DNA from: Clostridia bacterium
Lineage (GTDB): Bacteria > Bacillota > Clostridia > Peptostreptococcales > Anaerovoracaceae
Assembly: GCA_902363595.1 (NCBI GenBank)
Contig: CABJAP010000008.1
Coordinates: 145,277-209,276 of the forward strand
Length of the DNA stretch: 64,000 nucleotides
Direction of reading: 5' to 3'
Below the pieces are notes generated by a model. The model made no database searches, had not been told where the DNA came from, and saw only the letters and a program-made list of their open reading frames with translations. Made by a program: the position numbers and the translations under genes. Shown here piece after piece: positions 23,617 to 31,203 of this stretch; the first letter of the stretch is position 1, and each line of letters opens with the position of its first letter.

Positions 23617-24150
23617 TTATATCTCCCCAAGCTCTTTGAGGAATTGCTCTCTGGAAACGCCGTACTGATTCAGCCGGTTTAAAAAACACTTGCTGTTTCC
23701 ATATCCGATCCCCAGGGCTTTCCCCAGCCTGTCTCTTCTGTCTGCGGCCTGAGGGTCGGCTGTCAGCCCGTACTTCCTCAGATCCTCCATGGTAAATTCG
23801 TTTCGATCCTCTTCAACGGTATAGTGGGCATGTTCAAGGGCCTGCTGTATACTCTGCGGCGACGCGTTCTCAATGCCGATGTCTCCGGCCTTCAAGGCGT
23901 CTGTTTTGGACAGATAGGCCTGGCCGGCATTGGGGAATTTTTCTGTGAGCCGTTTGCGTATCTCTACCCCTGCATAGTCCGGGTCGGTAAAAATAATGAT
24001 GCCTTTTTCATTATACGCTTTTTCGATCAGCTGCCAAGTCTCTTTTTTGATTCCATATCCGTGGGTCTCTATGGTCTGGGCATCGACCGCTCGTTTGACT
24101 GCCGCTGTGTCATCCCGGCCTTCAACCACAATGATCTCTTTAATTTTCAT
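23617..24150 (-). CDS. rnmV: Ribonuclease M5
   Basis: 177 aa. Matures 5S rRNA. Toprim domain ~1-95: IIVVEGRDDTAAVKRA (catalytic Glu) and IIIFTDPDYAGVEIRKRL (DxD metal site), then the M5-specific C-terminal DUF4093 part (GIENASPQSIQQAL.. LTADPQAADRRDRLGKALGIGYGN). Overlaps the upstream divIC-like gene by 11 nt. Confidence 0.96.
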   Translation of the reverse strand: MKIKEIIVVEGRDDTAAVKRAVDAQTIETHGYGIKKETWQLIEKAYNEKGIIIFTDPDYAGVEIRKRLTEKFPNAGQAYLSKTDALKAGDIGIENASPQSIQQALEHAHYTVEEDRNEFTMEDLRKYGLTADPQAADRRDRLGKALGIGYGNSKCFLNRLNQYGVSREQFLKELGEI

Positions 24151-24604
24151 CTTTCGTCTCTTTCTCTTGTTCAGTCTCGTCCGCGGATGGAACGTAAATC
24201 TTTTCCCCCGGAAGCACCAGACGCAGCTGCGTCCTGGCCTGTTCTTTGATGTAGTCCGGGTTGCTCAGCTGGTTCAGTTCCTCCTCCAGTTCCGCTTTCT
24301 GCTCCTTCAGCTCCTGCTGCTGTTTGAGGATTTCTTTCTGTTCTTGTTTCAGCGTGACGATATTATAAACGGACACACCAATGACCGCTACAATGGCAAA
24401 GATTATAGCGGCAGAGATGATGCTCCTTCTTTTTTTCGCCTGTTTGATGCTCGCTCTGACAGGCCGATCGGAAACAGGCGATGGATTCGTTCTTCCCTTT
24501 TTATGCTGTCTGCTCCTCTTTTCCTGTCGTTTGCGGCGAGCCTCCTCAATGTCGATTACCTGGCTGCTGTCTTTAAATTGTTTGCTCCTTTTTCTTTTTG
24601 CCAT
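24140..24604 (-). CDS. Septum formation initiator family protein (DivIC/FtsB-like)
   Basis: 154 aa. Basic cytoplasmic N-terminus (~1-70), one TM helix (~73-92, IISAAIIFAIVAVIGVSVY), then an extracytoplasmic coiled coil rich in Lys/Gln/Glu/Leu (~97-125) ending in the family motif YIKEQARTQLRLVLPGEKIYV. In Firmicutes DivIC, located after yabQ, joins FtsL and DivIB in the divisome, and the same order is seen here. It begins inside the end of yabQ (32-nt overlap). The long basic N-terminal extension is a little unusual. Confidence 0.88.
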   Translation of the reverse strand: MAKRKRSKQFKDSSQVIDIEEARRKRQEKRSRQHKKGRTNPSPVSDRPVRASIKQAKKRRSIISAAIIFAIVAVIGVSVYNIVTLKQEQKEILKQQQELKEQKAELEEELNQLSNPDYIKEQARTQLRLVLPGEKIYVPSADETEQEKETKDEN

Positions 24605-24944
24605 GTCTCTTTCTCAAACCTCTTGTCCTTTTTCCCTCACAGTGAGTTGGAAGTATTATACCACAAAAGCATTTCTTCCACAACAAAACCCCGATTGCGA
24701 ACGCGCAGACAGCATGGACGCTGAGACGGCCGTATGCACAATAATAAAGAAACTGTGACGTGATTACGGCAGCCGCCAGCCAGAAGAAAATCTCCAGGCA
24801 GACTCGGATCCACTTGTGGATCTTAATCCGCCCGCAAAGAAAAGAACATAACTGATAGAAAAGCATGAAGGCAATCCCAGCTCCCAGCATGACCAAGCAC
24901 TGGCCTGCCTGCTCTTTTATCAGGTCGGTCAATTCTATACTCAT
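24573..24944 (-). CDS. yabQ: Spore cortex biosynthesis protein YabQ
   Basis: 123 aa with about four hydrophobic segments (GQCLVMLGAGIAFMLFYQL, WIRVCLEIFFWLAAAVIT, FLYYCAYGRLSVHAVCAFAIG) and a very basic tail. Size, topology, Trp/Tyr-rich middle and position between yabP and the divIC-like gene match YabQ, a forespore membrane protein required for cortex formation. ATGA overlap with the yabP stop. Its presence marks the organism as a spore former. Confidence 0.88.
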   Translation of the reverse strand: MSIELTDLIKEQAGQCLVMLGAGIAFMLFYQLCSFLCGRIKIHKWIRVCLEIFFWLAAAVITSQFLYYCAYGRLSVHAVCAFAIGVLLWKKCFCGIILPTHCEGKRTRGLRKRHGKKKKEQTI

Positions 24945-25201
24945 TTAAGAATCTTTCGGATGAGCCCTTTTTCTGATTTGTCTTTTTTCTGCGTATAAGC
25001 CAGCGAATTGATCTCGCCTGTGATCACGGCCTTTCCTTCGCCCAGATCGAGCATCTGGATATGCAGCCCTTTGCCTTTGATCAAAAGGCCTCCTGTCTTT
25101 AAATTAGCGCAGATTTCTTCTTCGTCGAAGTTGTCGATATCCGCCACTTCGGTGACGGTTATCTTCTCCCTGTTATCAATGGTAATCACATGGTTTTCCA
25201 T
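24941..25201 (-). CDS. yabP: Sporulation protein YabP
   Basis: 86 aa. Matches the YabP/YqfC family: NHVITIDNREKITVTEVADIDNFDEEEI, a short beta-rich protein expressed in the mother cell under SigE in Bacillus. The ATG at 25201 has AAGGAGG nine nt upstream; a TTG two codons earlier is less well placed. First gene of yabP-yabQ-divIC-rnmV-rsmA-LTA synthase. A TATAAT-like hexamer lies ~85 nt upstream (25285-25290), with no clear partner -35. Confidence 0.9.
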   Translation of the reverse strand: MENHVITIDNREKITVTEVADIDNFDEEEICANLKTGGLLIKGKGLHIQMLDLGEGKAVITGEINSLAYTQKKDKSEKGLIRKILK

Positions 25202-25482
25202 AGGCAAATTCCTCCTTATTAGCAGTATATTGCCCGGGAAAGGTTCCTAGAACGATTACCTGTCTGTGCTTTATCTACTTTCCTATTATAATGCAAAAGT
25301 TCTTTCCGTTTATTACGATCTTCTTACAGTTCTAATAGATTTTCCTTAAGTTTTATGATCCGGTGATGCATGGTATTTTATTTCTCTGGAATAAAAAAAG
25401 AAGTAAGAATGCATCTTTTTGATAGCATTTTTGTCTCTTAAAAGAAGGCTGACGCTATAATGTAGTGGCTTTGTCTAAATCT
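25202..25482. other. AT-rich intergenic region, divergent promoter zone
   Basis: No ORF, RNA or strong hairpin seen. It separates the sporulation operon (-) from the XRE/Spo0A-like pair (+). A TATAAT at 25457-25462 on the + strand has TTGTCT 19 nt upstream; weak. Confidence 0.35.
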
Positions 25483-25521
25483 GTCGAAAAGCTTCGAAGT
25501 GTGCCGAAATAACGGTACAAT
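25483..25521 (+). promoter_or_regulatory. Two Spo0A-box-like sites and promoter ahead of the XRE/Spo0A-like pair
   Basis: TGTCGAA at 25483-25489 (canonical 0A box) and TGCCGAA at 25502-25508 (fits TGNCGAA), 19 bp apart, flank an inverted TCGAA-AAGC-TTCGA. TTCGAA (25494-25499), 16 nt, TACAAT (25516-25521) could be the promoter, so bound protein would overlap it. A single 7-mer occurs by chance; two here, next to a Spo0A-type gene, is suggestive. Confidence 0.45.
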
Positions 25522-25587
25522 ATTCTGATCTAATAAGCTGTATTTTTTGATTCTTCTCCCGTATCATTGTAGAAGGGAGTGATAGTT

Positions 25588-25932
25588 GTGACATTACAGA
25601 AAAATATGTCTAATATGATGAATGCCATCCGAACGAGTCGCAAGCAATCCATTGCTGAATTTTCAGAAGAACTGGGTATCTCGCGTTCTTCTACGCAGGA
25701 GCTGTTAAAAGGCACCGGAAATCCCAGAATGGACACGGTTGAACATATCGCCCATCGACTGAAGGTCGATCCGCTGACGCTGCTTTCTTGTTCCTATTCG
25801 GAAAAGCAATTGGAAAGTACACTTTTGTTATTAAAAACCATCGATGCCTTTTCTAAGCTTTCTGATGAAAAGAAGCTGAAATTTGCATCTTTATTTCAAG
25901 AATTAATTTTACTTATGGAGTCTGAAACATGA
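25588..25932 (+). CDS. XRE family helix-turn-helix regulator
   Basis: 114 aa from the GTG at 25588, which has AAGGGAG eight nt upstream. HTH ~10-65 (AIRTSRKQSIAEFSEELGISRSSTQELLKGTGNPRMDTVEHIAHRLKVDPLTLL), then a C-terminal helical part of ~45 residues. Unlike Cro-type relatives it carries a short leader MSNMMNA. ATGA overlap with the next gene implies coupled translation. Likely a regulator acting with or on the Spo0A-like partner; target unknown. Confidence 0.85.
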   Translation: MTLQKNMSNMMNAIRTSRKQSIAEFSEELGISRSSTQELLKGTGNPRMDTVEHIAHRLKVDPLTLLSCSYSEKQLESTLLLLKTIDAFSKLSDEKKLKFASLFQELILLMESET

Positions 25933-26273
25933 TTACGAAAATACGAGAATTACTGTGCTGCCTTGGGATTACTGCCAATTACACAGGGTTTTATTACACG
26001 TCCTACGCCGTTTACCTTGCAATGGAAGACATGGAATGTTTGTCCCTTGTGACCAAATACCTTTATCCGGAGGTAGCCAAACATTATCACACCACTCCGG
26101 CCTGCGTGGAGCGTAATATCCGTACTGTCATTCAAATTGCCTGGGCACAGAATTCCAGCCTTCTAATCCGCTTGTCAAAAGACACGAACCTGCGCAAGCC
26201 CACTACAGCACAGTTTATCGCTATTCTTACAACCCATTTTCTAGAATCGGATCGCAGTGCTGTCCCAAATTAG
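25929..26273 (+). CDS. Stand-alone Spo0A C-terminal DNA-binding domain protein (no receiver)
   Basis: 114 aa, entirely a Spo0A_C domain: LLCCLGITANYTGFYYTSYAVYLAME, TKYLYPEVAKHYHTTPACVERNIRTVIQIAW and KPTTAQFIAIL line up with Spo0A residues [48 protein letters not shown] and KPTNSEFIAMV. The recognition-helix core TT..VER.IR is kept. The N-terminal phosphoacceptor receiver domain is absent and the gene is not truncated (own ATG, coupled to the XRE gene), so DNA binding would be independent of the phosphorelay. It might compete with or modulate Spo0A. Confidence 0.85.
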   Translation: MITKIRELLCCLGITANYTGFYYTSYAVYLAMEDMECLSLVTKYLYPEVAKHYHTTPACVERNIRTVIQIAWAQNSSLLIRLSKDTNLRKPTTAQFIAILTTHFLESDRSAVPN

Positions 26274-26406
26274 GATAAATTTGTATACCTTTTTCGCTAC
26301 GACCTCAGAGGCCAAAGGCTGCGGAGCGAAAACAAAATGCCTCACTATTAAAATCTTTTAAAAACGTGTTTATTTCAGACATTTTTTAGCCTGTGATGCG
26401 TGCTAC

Positions 26407-26526
26407 CAGATTAAAAGTATCAGGGTTTATCCCGATATCCTTCAATCCTGATCGTTTTCTCAATGGCTTGCTTCAAAAGTGTCAGTCATGAAGGCGTTTT
26501 TTTCTAAACCTTGATACTTTTCTCTG
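26407..26526. other. Structured intergenic element with 17-bp closing helix (candidate ncRNA or mini-element)
   Basis: AAAAGTATCAGGGTTTA (26413-26429) is complementary to TAAACCTTGATACTTTT (26505-26521), with one G-U pair on the + strand RNA; CAGA/TCTG (26407-26410 / 26523-26526) extends it. The 75-nt interior holds a nested CCTTCA..TGAAGG pair and a T-run just before the right arm. No ORF. A second, weak hairpin CGCT..AGCG lies at 26301-26334. The remainder of 26274-26737 shows only promoter sequence. Strand unknown. Confidence 0.4.
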
Positions 26527-26654
26527 CATTGATAAAAACTCTCGAGATAGAAGACCCCACCAGTGACATAAGCCATCCTGCCCCGAAATACCAAACTCCC
26601 GCAAAGGACGATGGCCGATTTCGCTGCAATTCCGCACTAATTTGTTCAATATGT

Positions 26655-26720
26655 TATAATAAAAATTATCAAGTCTTTTAATGAACTTTTAATTTTCTCA
26701 TGTTATCCTTATGCCATAAT
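26655..26720 (+). promoter_or_regulatory. Promoter region with 11-bp-phased direct repeat upstream of the response regulator
   Basis: CTTTTAAT occurs at 26675-26682 and 26686-26693, 11 bp apart, as expected for an OmpR-type dimer site. TATAAT at 26655-26660 lies upstream and a CATAAT hexamer downstream near 26714. Autoregulation by the adjacent response regulator is a plausible reading. Confidence 0.4.
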
Positions 26721-26737
26721 CAAAAGAGAGGTGCAAT

Positions 26738-27415
26738 ATGCGTTTACTAATTGCAGAAGACGAAAAAAATCTCAATCGAATCCTTACCCAGCAGTTTAAA
26801 GATAACGGCTACAGCGTTGATTCCTGCCAGGACGGCGAAGAGGCCCTGGACTATATTGCCGCTGCCGACTACGATGTCATAGTGCTTGATATTATGATGC
26901 CGGGCGCGGATGGATTGACTGTACTGCAGCAGCTGCGCAGCCAGGGAATTGATACTCCGGTCCTGTTCCTTACCGCTAAAGACAGCATCTCTGACCGAGT
27001 TGAAGGGTTGGATCTGGGCGCGGATGATTACTTGACCAAGCCATTTGCCTTCGAAGAGCTGCTGGCCAGAGTCCGCGTTCTCACGCGAAAGAAGACCGGC
27101 AGCAAAACCAATATTTACAAACTGGCAGACCTGACGGTCAACAGCCAGAGCCGGGAAGTAAAGCGGGGCGATACCTCGATCTCTCTTTCTTCCAGAGAAT
27201 TTTCCATTCTGGAATATATGATTATGAACAAAAATATGGTGCTTTCCCGCGATACCTTAGAGCGCCATGTTGTCAACTATGATTACGAAGGTTCTTCCAA
27301 TATGATCGACGTTTACATCCGTTATCTGCGGAAAAAAATCGATGAAGGATTTGAGCCCAAGCTGATTCACACTGTTCGGGGCGCAGGTTATGTATTGAAG
27401 GTGGGCGGAAAATGA
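26738..27415 (+). CDS. OmpR/PhoB family response regulator
   Basis: 225 aa. Receiver ~1-118 with acidic pair EDE (8-10), phosphoacceptor Asp51 in VIVLDIMMPG, Thr/Lys switch residues in FLTAKDS and KPFAFEEL; winged-helix output ~125-222 (SREFSILEYMIMNKNMVLSRDTLERHV.. DVYIRYLRKKID.. IHTVRGAGYVL). RBS AGAGAGG. Stop overlaps the kinase start (ATGA). Together with the kinase and PepSY gene it forms a three-gene signalling operon. Confidence 0.96.
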   Translation: MRLLIAEDEKNLNRILTQQFKDNGYSVDSCQDGEEALDYIAAADYDVIVLDIMMPGADGLTVLQQLRSQGIDTPVLFLTAKDSISDRVEGLDLGADDYLTKPFAFEELLARVRVLTRKKTGSKTNIYKLADLTVNSQSREVKRGDTSISLSSREFSILEYMIMNKNMVLSRDTLERHVVNYDYEGSSNMIDVYIRYLRKKIDEGFEPKLIHTVRGAGYVLKVGGK

Positions 27416-28830
27416 AAAAGTTTTCCATTAAAACCCGGGTTACAATCTGGTATGTGTTCTTCCTGGTTGTCCTGGTTTGCCTGGTCTTTGTTTCGCTCAT
27501 CTATACCAGCAACCGCCTGATCCAGAAAAATATTATGGGAGATCTGACCGCAGTAGTAGAGGACAGTTGCCGGGACGTGAAGATTAAAGACGGTATCCTG
27601 GAAATCGACGACGACATGATCACCTATCGGGACAGCGTCTACGTGCTGGTCTACAAGGAAAACAACTTTATCGTCACCGGATCGCTGCCTGCAGGGGTAA
27701 AGAAAGAAATTCCCTTTAAGGCAGGACAGGCGAGAAAAGAAACGGACAGCGGGCGGGAGTTCTATGTGTATGATTATCTGATCAGCGACGAGACTTTTGA
27801 CGATGTCTGGGTCCGGGGCATCACATCGGCTGACTTGGGGAAATCCGATCCGGCAATCGCTTTTATGCTGAAAATGTTTCTGATCGCGCTGCCCCTTTTG
27901 ATCCTTCTTGCGGCCTTGGGAGGCTACTATATCACCAAGAGCGCTTTCCGGCCCGTATTCCGGATCAGTGAAACAGCTCGGCGCATTGAAGCCAGCAAGG
28001 ACTTGTCTCAGCGTATCGGACTGGACGCCCAGACTAACACCAAGGATGAACTCTATGACCTTGCCGCCACCTTTGACCGGATGCTGACGCGTCTGGAAGC
28101 TTCTTTCCAAGCGGAAAAACAGTTTTCCAACGATGCCTCCCATGAACTGCGGACACCCATTTCGGTTATCATGGCACAGTGCGAGTACGCTCTGAGAAAA
28201 GCATCCACGCTGGAAGAAGCCCAAACGGCCCTGGAGGTGATCCTGGCTCAATCGAAAAATATGTCCGCTCTGGTCAGTCAGCTTCTGACCCTGGCCCGCG
28301 CTGATCAAGGGACAGCCCAATTGGAATTCGAAACCATCAATATCAGCGAGATCACGGATATGGTGGCGCTGGAGCAGGCGGAACTTGCCGCCCGCAAAAA
28401 CATTTCGATCCAGCGCGATATCCAGCCTGACATTTTCGCCTGTGTAGATGAAACCCTCTTTATGCGAATCTTTATCAATTTGATCTCCAATGGAATCAAG
28501 TACGGTAAAGAGGGCGGATTTATCCGGGTGATTCTGAAACGAGACAAAGATCGGGCGGTCAGCCAAATCATTGACGATGGAATCGGCATTCCGCCGCAGG
28601 ATCTGCCCAAGATTTGGGATCGTTTTTACCAGGTCAATCCATCCCGCAGCAGTGGAAGCGGCGCCGGCCTGGGACTGTCTATGGTCAAATGGATCGTATC
28701 CGCTCACGGAGGGACGATCAAAGTTGATAGTATATTGGGAAAAGGGACGCGGTTTACCATCTCCCTGCCCCTCAATCGAACAATTCAAAAGGAGGAAGTA
28801 TATCATGAAAGAGAAAATTTTGAAGAATAA
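27412..28830 (+). CDS. Sensor histidine kinase
   Basis: 472 aa. TM1 ~12-32 and TM2 ~160-180 enclose a ~125-residue extracytoplasmic sensor domain; HAMP ~182-235; H-box FSNDASHELRTPISVI (His ~245); HATPase domain with N-box INLISNGIKYG, DDGIGIPPQDL (G1) and GAGLGLSMVKWI (G2). Last ~25 bases overlap the PepSY gene. Signal not deducible; the PepSY neighbours of related systems often accompany cell-envelope or cation stress sensing. Confidence 0.95.
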   Translation: MKKFSIKTRVTIWYVFFLVVLVCLVFVSLIYTSNRLIQKNIMGDLTAVVEDSCRDVKIKDGILEIDDDMITYRDSVYVLVYKENNFIVTGSLPAGVKKEIPFKAGQARKETDSGREFYVYDYLISDETFDDVWVRGITSADLGKSDPAIAFMLKMFLIALPLLILLAALGGYYITKSAFRPVFRISETARRIEASKDLSQRIGLDAQTNTKDELYDLAATFDRMLTRLEASFQAEKQFSNDASHELRTPISVIMAQCEYALRKASTLEEAQTALEVILAQSKNMSALVSQLLTLARADQGTAQLEFETINISEITDMVALEQAELAARKNISIQRDIQPDIFACVDETLFMRIFINLISNGIKYGKEGGFIRVILKRDKDRAVSQIIDDGIGIPPQDLPKIWDRFYQVNPSRSSGSGAGLGLSMVKWIVSAHGGTIKVDSILGKGTRFTISLPLNRTIQKEEVYHERENFEE

Positions 28831-29524
28831 AACATTGGTTATTGTTGTTGCCGCCATTGTAGTTTGTGCAGTGGGATTTGCGGCAGGTATGATGGTGAAA
28901 ACGGCTCTTGCCCATGACAGCGGCAATTATATCGGCGCCGAAAAAGCAAAGGTCATCGCCTTGGAAAGTGTAGGGGTTTCCCCGGCTAAAGCGACTTTTA
29001 CCAAGGTGGAAATCGACCGCTCCGAGCGGCCTGTTGTTTATGACATCGAATTCTACACGGCTTCCAATGAGTACGATTTTGAGATCAATGCCAAAACCGG
29101 GGACATCATGGAAAAAAGCAGTGAAGCCATTGCCGCAGGCAATCAGCAAACACAGACCTCCGGTCAGACCGATGCAGGAACTGTTCCGCCCGCCGTCACC
29201 CAGCAGCCAGGTCAGGCCCAGAGCAGCCAGCCAGCCGTTTCTGCCGGCCAGCCTTCTTCATCCGAGTACATTGGTGTGAACAAAGCCAAAAGTATTGCCT
29301 TTAAGCACGCCGGCGTCTCCGCATCAGCAGCCACAGTGACCAAGGCCAAGCTGGATTCGGATGATGGCGTGAAAACCTATGAAATTGAGTTTATCGTGGC
29401 TAATAAGGAATATGAATATGAAATCAACGCCTACACCGGTAAGGTGATGGATTATGACACGGAGGTTCTGGACAGCTATGAACATCATGACGACGACCAT
29501 GATGATCACGATTATCACGATTAA
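28805..29524 (+). CDS. PepSY domain protein, membrane-anchored, with His/Asp-rich tail
   Basis: 239 aa. N-terminal TM anchor ~9-31, then two PepSY repeats: ~39-100 (YIGAEKAKVIALESVGVSPAKATFTKVEID.. YDIEFYTASNEYDFEINAKTGDI) and ~158-220 (YIGVNKAKSIAFKHAGVSASAATVTKAKLD.. YEIEFIVANKEYEYEINAYTGKV), joined by a Gln/Pro/Ser linker. It ends in HHDDDHDDHDYHD, a likely divalent-metal-binding tail. ATG at 28805 behind AAAGGAGGAAG; a longer frame inside the kinase is a shadow. PepSY domains are thought to inhibit proteases or sense wall state; role here inferred. Confidence 0.88.
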   Translation: MKEKILKNKTLVIVVAAIVVCAVGFAAGMMVKTALAHDSGNYIGAEKAKVIALESVGVSPAKATFTKVEIDRSERPVVYDIEFYTASNEYDFEINAKTGDIMEKSSEAIAAGNQQTQTSGQTDAGTVPPAVTQQPGQAQSSQPAVSAGQPSSSEYIGVNKAKSIAFKHAGVSASAATVTKAKLDSDDGVKTYEIEFIVANKEYEYEINAYTGKVMDYDTEVLDSYEHHDDDHDDHDYHD

Positions 29525-29640
29525 AGCTGCGCCGCTCCATATGTGGGTGTGCCCCTGGATCCCGCAAAGCGCTCACTATCGAAAAAGCGCCAGAGTCGGA
29601 GCTGGTTTTTAAGATGAAGGAATGGGATGTTACGGGAATA

Positions 29641-29675
29641 AACGGGGAAAATTCCATAAAATTTACCCCGTTTTC
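29641..29675 (+). terminator. Terminator after the PepSY gene
   Basis: AACGGGG..AAATT / AATTT..CCCCGTT hairpin followed by TTTTC. It overlaps the left end of repeat copy B. Confidence 0.65.
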
Positions 29676-29813
29676 AACGATTGCGCCCTCTCAGTTTGTG
29701 CAAACAGCAGCCAGGCTTGAATTTCTTCAATTTTTTCCGGCACGAGCCCCCGCAAATCCACAGCTTTACGTAAATATTGCCGATTTATATAAAAATTTTC
29801 CCCGGGGCCATAC
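29657..29813 (+). repeat. Interspersed intergenic repeat, copy B
   Basis: ATTTACCCCGTTTTCAACG, ATTGCGCC, ~75 variable bases, then GCAAATCCACAGCTTTACGT, AAATATTGCCGATTTATATA, AAATTTTCCC. The right box matches copy A almost base for base (CCACA-CTTT-CGTAAAT) and the left box matches copy C. It starts ~135 nt after the PepSY stop and is in its orientation. No gene is seen in 29525-29914. Confidence 0.6.
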
Positions 29814-29914
29814 ACACCGCCCAGGGCACATCCCCGGGGGGCCCACATCACTTCATCCTTTCGGCTGGCAGCATCAACACCGGCTTCATGCCTCTGCGCA
29901 TCACCTATCCCTTC

Positions 29915-31180
29915 TTATTCTGCCGCTTTTTTCTTAATATGCCGATAGAGCATTGCCGCAAATACGAACCCTGCCAGGGACACGCCGGCCATAAATACAA
30001 AGGCATGATGAAAACCTGAAATTCCAGGGTATCGGTCGAGCCAGTTTCCTACCACAGCGTAGGCAAACATATCCGGCGAGTAACCGATAAAGGATGCCAC
30101 ACCCACAGCTGCTCCCGTATATTTAATGGGGATACCAATTTCATCGATTACGGCAAAATAGATGCCTCTGGGGATAAAAACTACGAAGGCCACAAGGAGC
30201 ATAAGAACAATTACCAGCCAGAGAAATCCTTTATCCACCGGCGCCAGGAAAAAGGACATCAGCAGCCCTGCAATCAGCATAAAAGAAATTGCGATTACCT
30301 TTGTCGTCGAACCCGCTTTATCAGCAATGAAACCAGCGATCATTGCACCGAAAATACCGATGCCATATGTGCGTATTGTCGCCAGGACAGCTGCTGTACT
30401 CGTGCTGGCACCATAAATTTCTGTCGTATACGGCGTAATAAAGCTGAGACAGATATACACAAGATAGGAGCTGAAAATGATCAGCGCCAGCAGCCACACT
30501 CCCGGAAGCCTGAGCACAAATTTAATCTCCGACCATTTTACGACGGTTGCCTGCTCTTTTAAGGAAGCGGCTTCCCGTTTCTCCGGCTTAAAGGCTACCC
30601 AGATTAAGAGGGCGCTGAAGAACATCAGACAGCATAATGCAGCAATCCCAAAGTTAAGTGCCTTTTCTTCGGTTCCCACTTTTGTCAGTGCGAAGTTGAA
30701 TAAAGCGATTACTCCAAAACAATAGAGCATTGGAACCAAACTGCGGCCGCTTTCCAAGATACCGAACAATCGCCCCTGCACATTGCTTTCCCCCAGCTGT
30801 CTGGTCGCCTTGATAATCGCTGCCCACATGGGAAGCACTGCTGAAATGCCCATCAAAGCCCAAATGATCAAAAGCATCGTATAAGGAGGATGGAATAAGA
30901 GAAACAGCCCCAGGATACCTGTTATCGTCAGCGAAATAGTCAAAAGGATACGTTCCGGGAGCATATCAGCCAGCCAGCCGCCGGGAAAGCGGGAGGCCAG
31001 CGCCGCGACCCCATACACGGTCATCAGTGATCCCATCTGAAGATTGGTCAGCTCGAACGCCGCTTTCATCGGATCATAGAAAGTCCAGCTTAAGTATGGA
31101 ATTTCAAATACAGTAGACGACGCGAACCATAAGGCTACCATTTTTAATGCGGTCTCTTTCATAGTTCTTTTATTTTCCAT
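29915..31180 (-). CDS. MFS transporter
   Basis: 421 aa, about 12 TM helices. The first cytoplasmic loop carries the MFS motif A variant GVAALASRFPGGWLADMLPER (~57-77), and the two six-helix halves are split by a charged loop (~residues 195-215, FKPEKREAASLKEQATVVKW). It resembles the YihN-like group of uncharacterised anion/organic-acid transporters. 23 nt downstream of the saccharopine-dehydrogenase-like gene, so it probably moves the substrate or product of that enzyme. Confidence 0.87.
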   Translation of the reverse strand: MENKRTMKETALKMVALWFASSTVFEIPYLSWTFYDPMKAAFELTNLQMGSLMTVYGVAALASRFPGGWLADMLPERILLTISLTITGILGLFLLFHPPYTMLLIIWALMGISAVLPMWAAIIKATRQLGESNVQGRLFGILESGRSLVPMLYCFGVIALFNFALTKVGTEEKALNFGIAALCCLMFFSALLIWVAFKPEKREAASLKEQATVVKWSEIKFVLRLPGVWLLALIIFSSYLVYICLSFITPYTTEIYGASTSTAAVLATIRTYGIGIFGAMIAGFIADKAGSTTKVIAISFMLIAGLLMSFFLAPVDKGFLWLVIVLMLLVAFVVFIPRGIYFAVIDEIGIPIKYTGAAVGVASFIGYSPDMFAYAVVGNWLDRYPGISGFHHAFVFMAGVSLAGFVFAAMLYRHIKKKAAE

Positions 31181-31203
31181 GATCGTTCACCCACTCCTTT
31201 ATC

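Noticed and set aside
26301..26334. CGCT..AGCG hairpin after the Spo0A-like gene as an intrinsic terminator.
   Set aside because: Weak stem with an unpaired middle and no following T-run.
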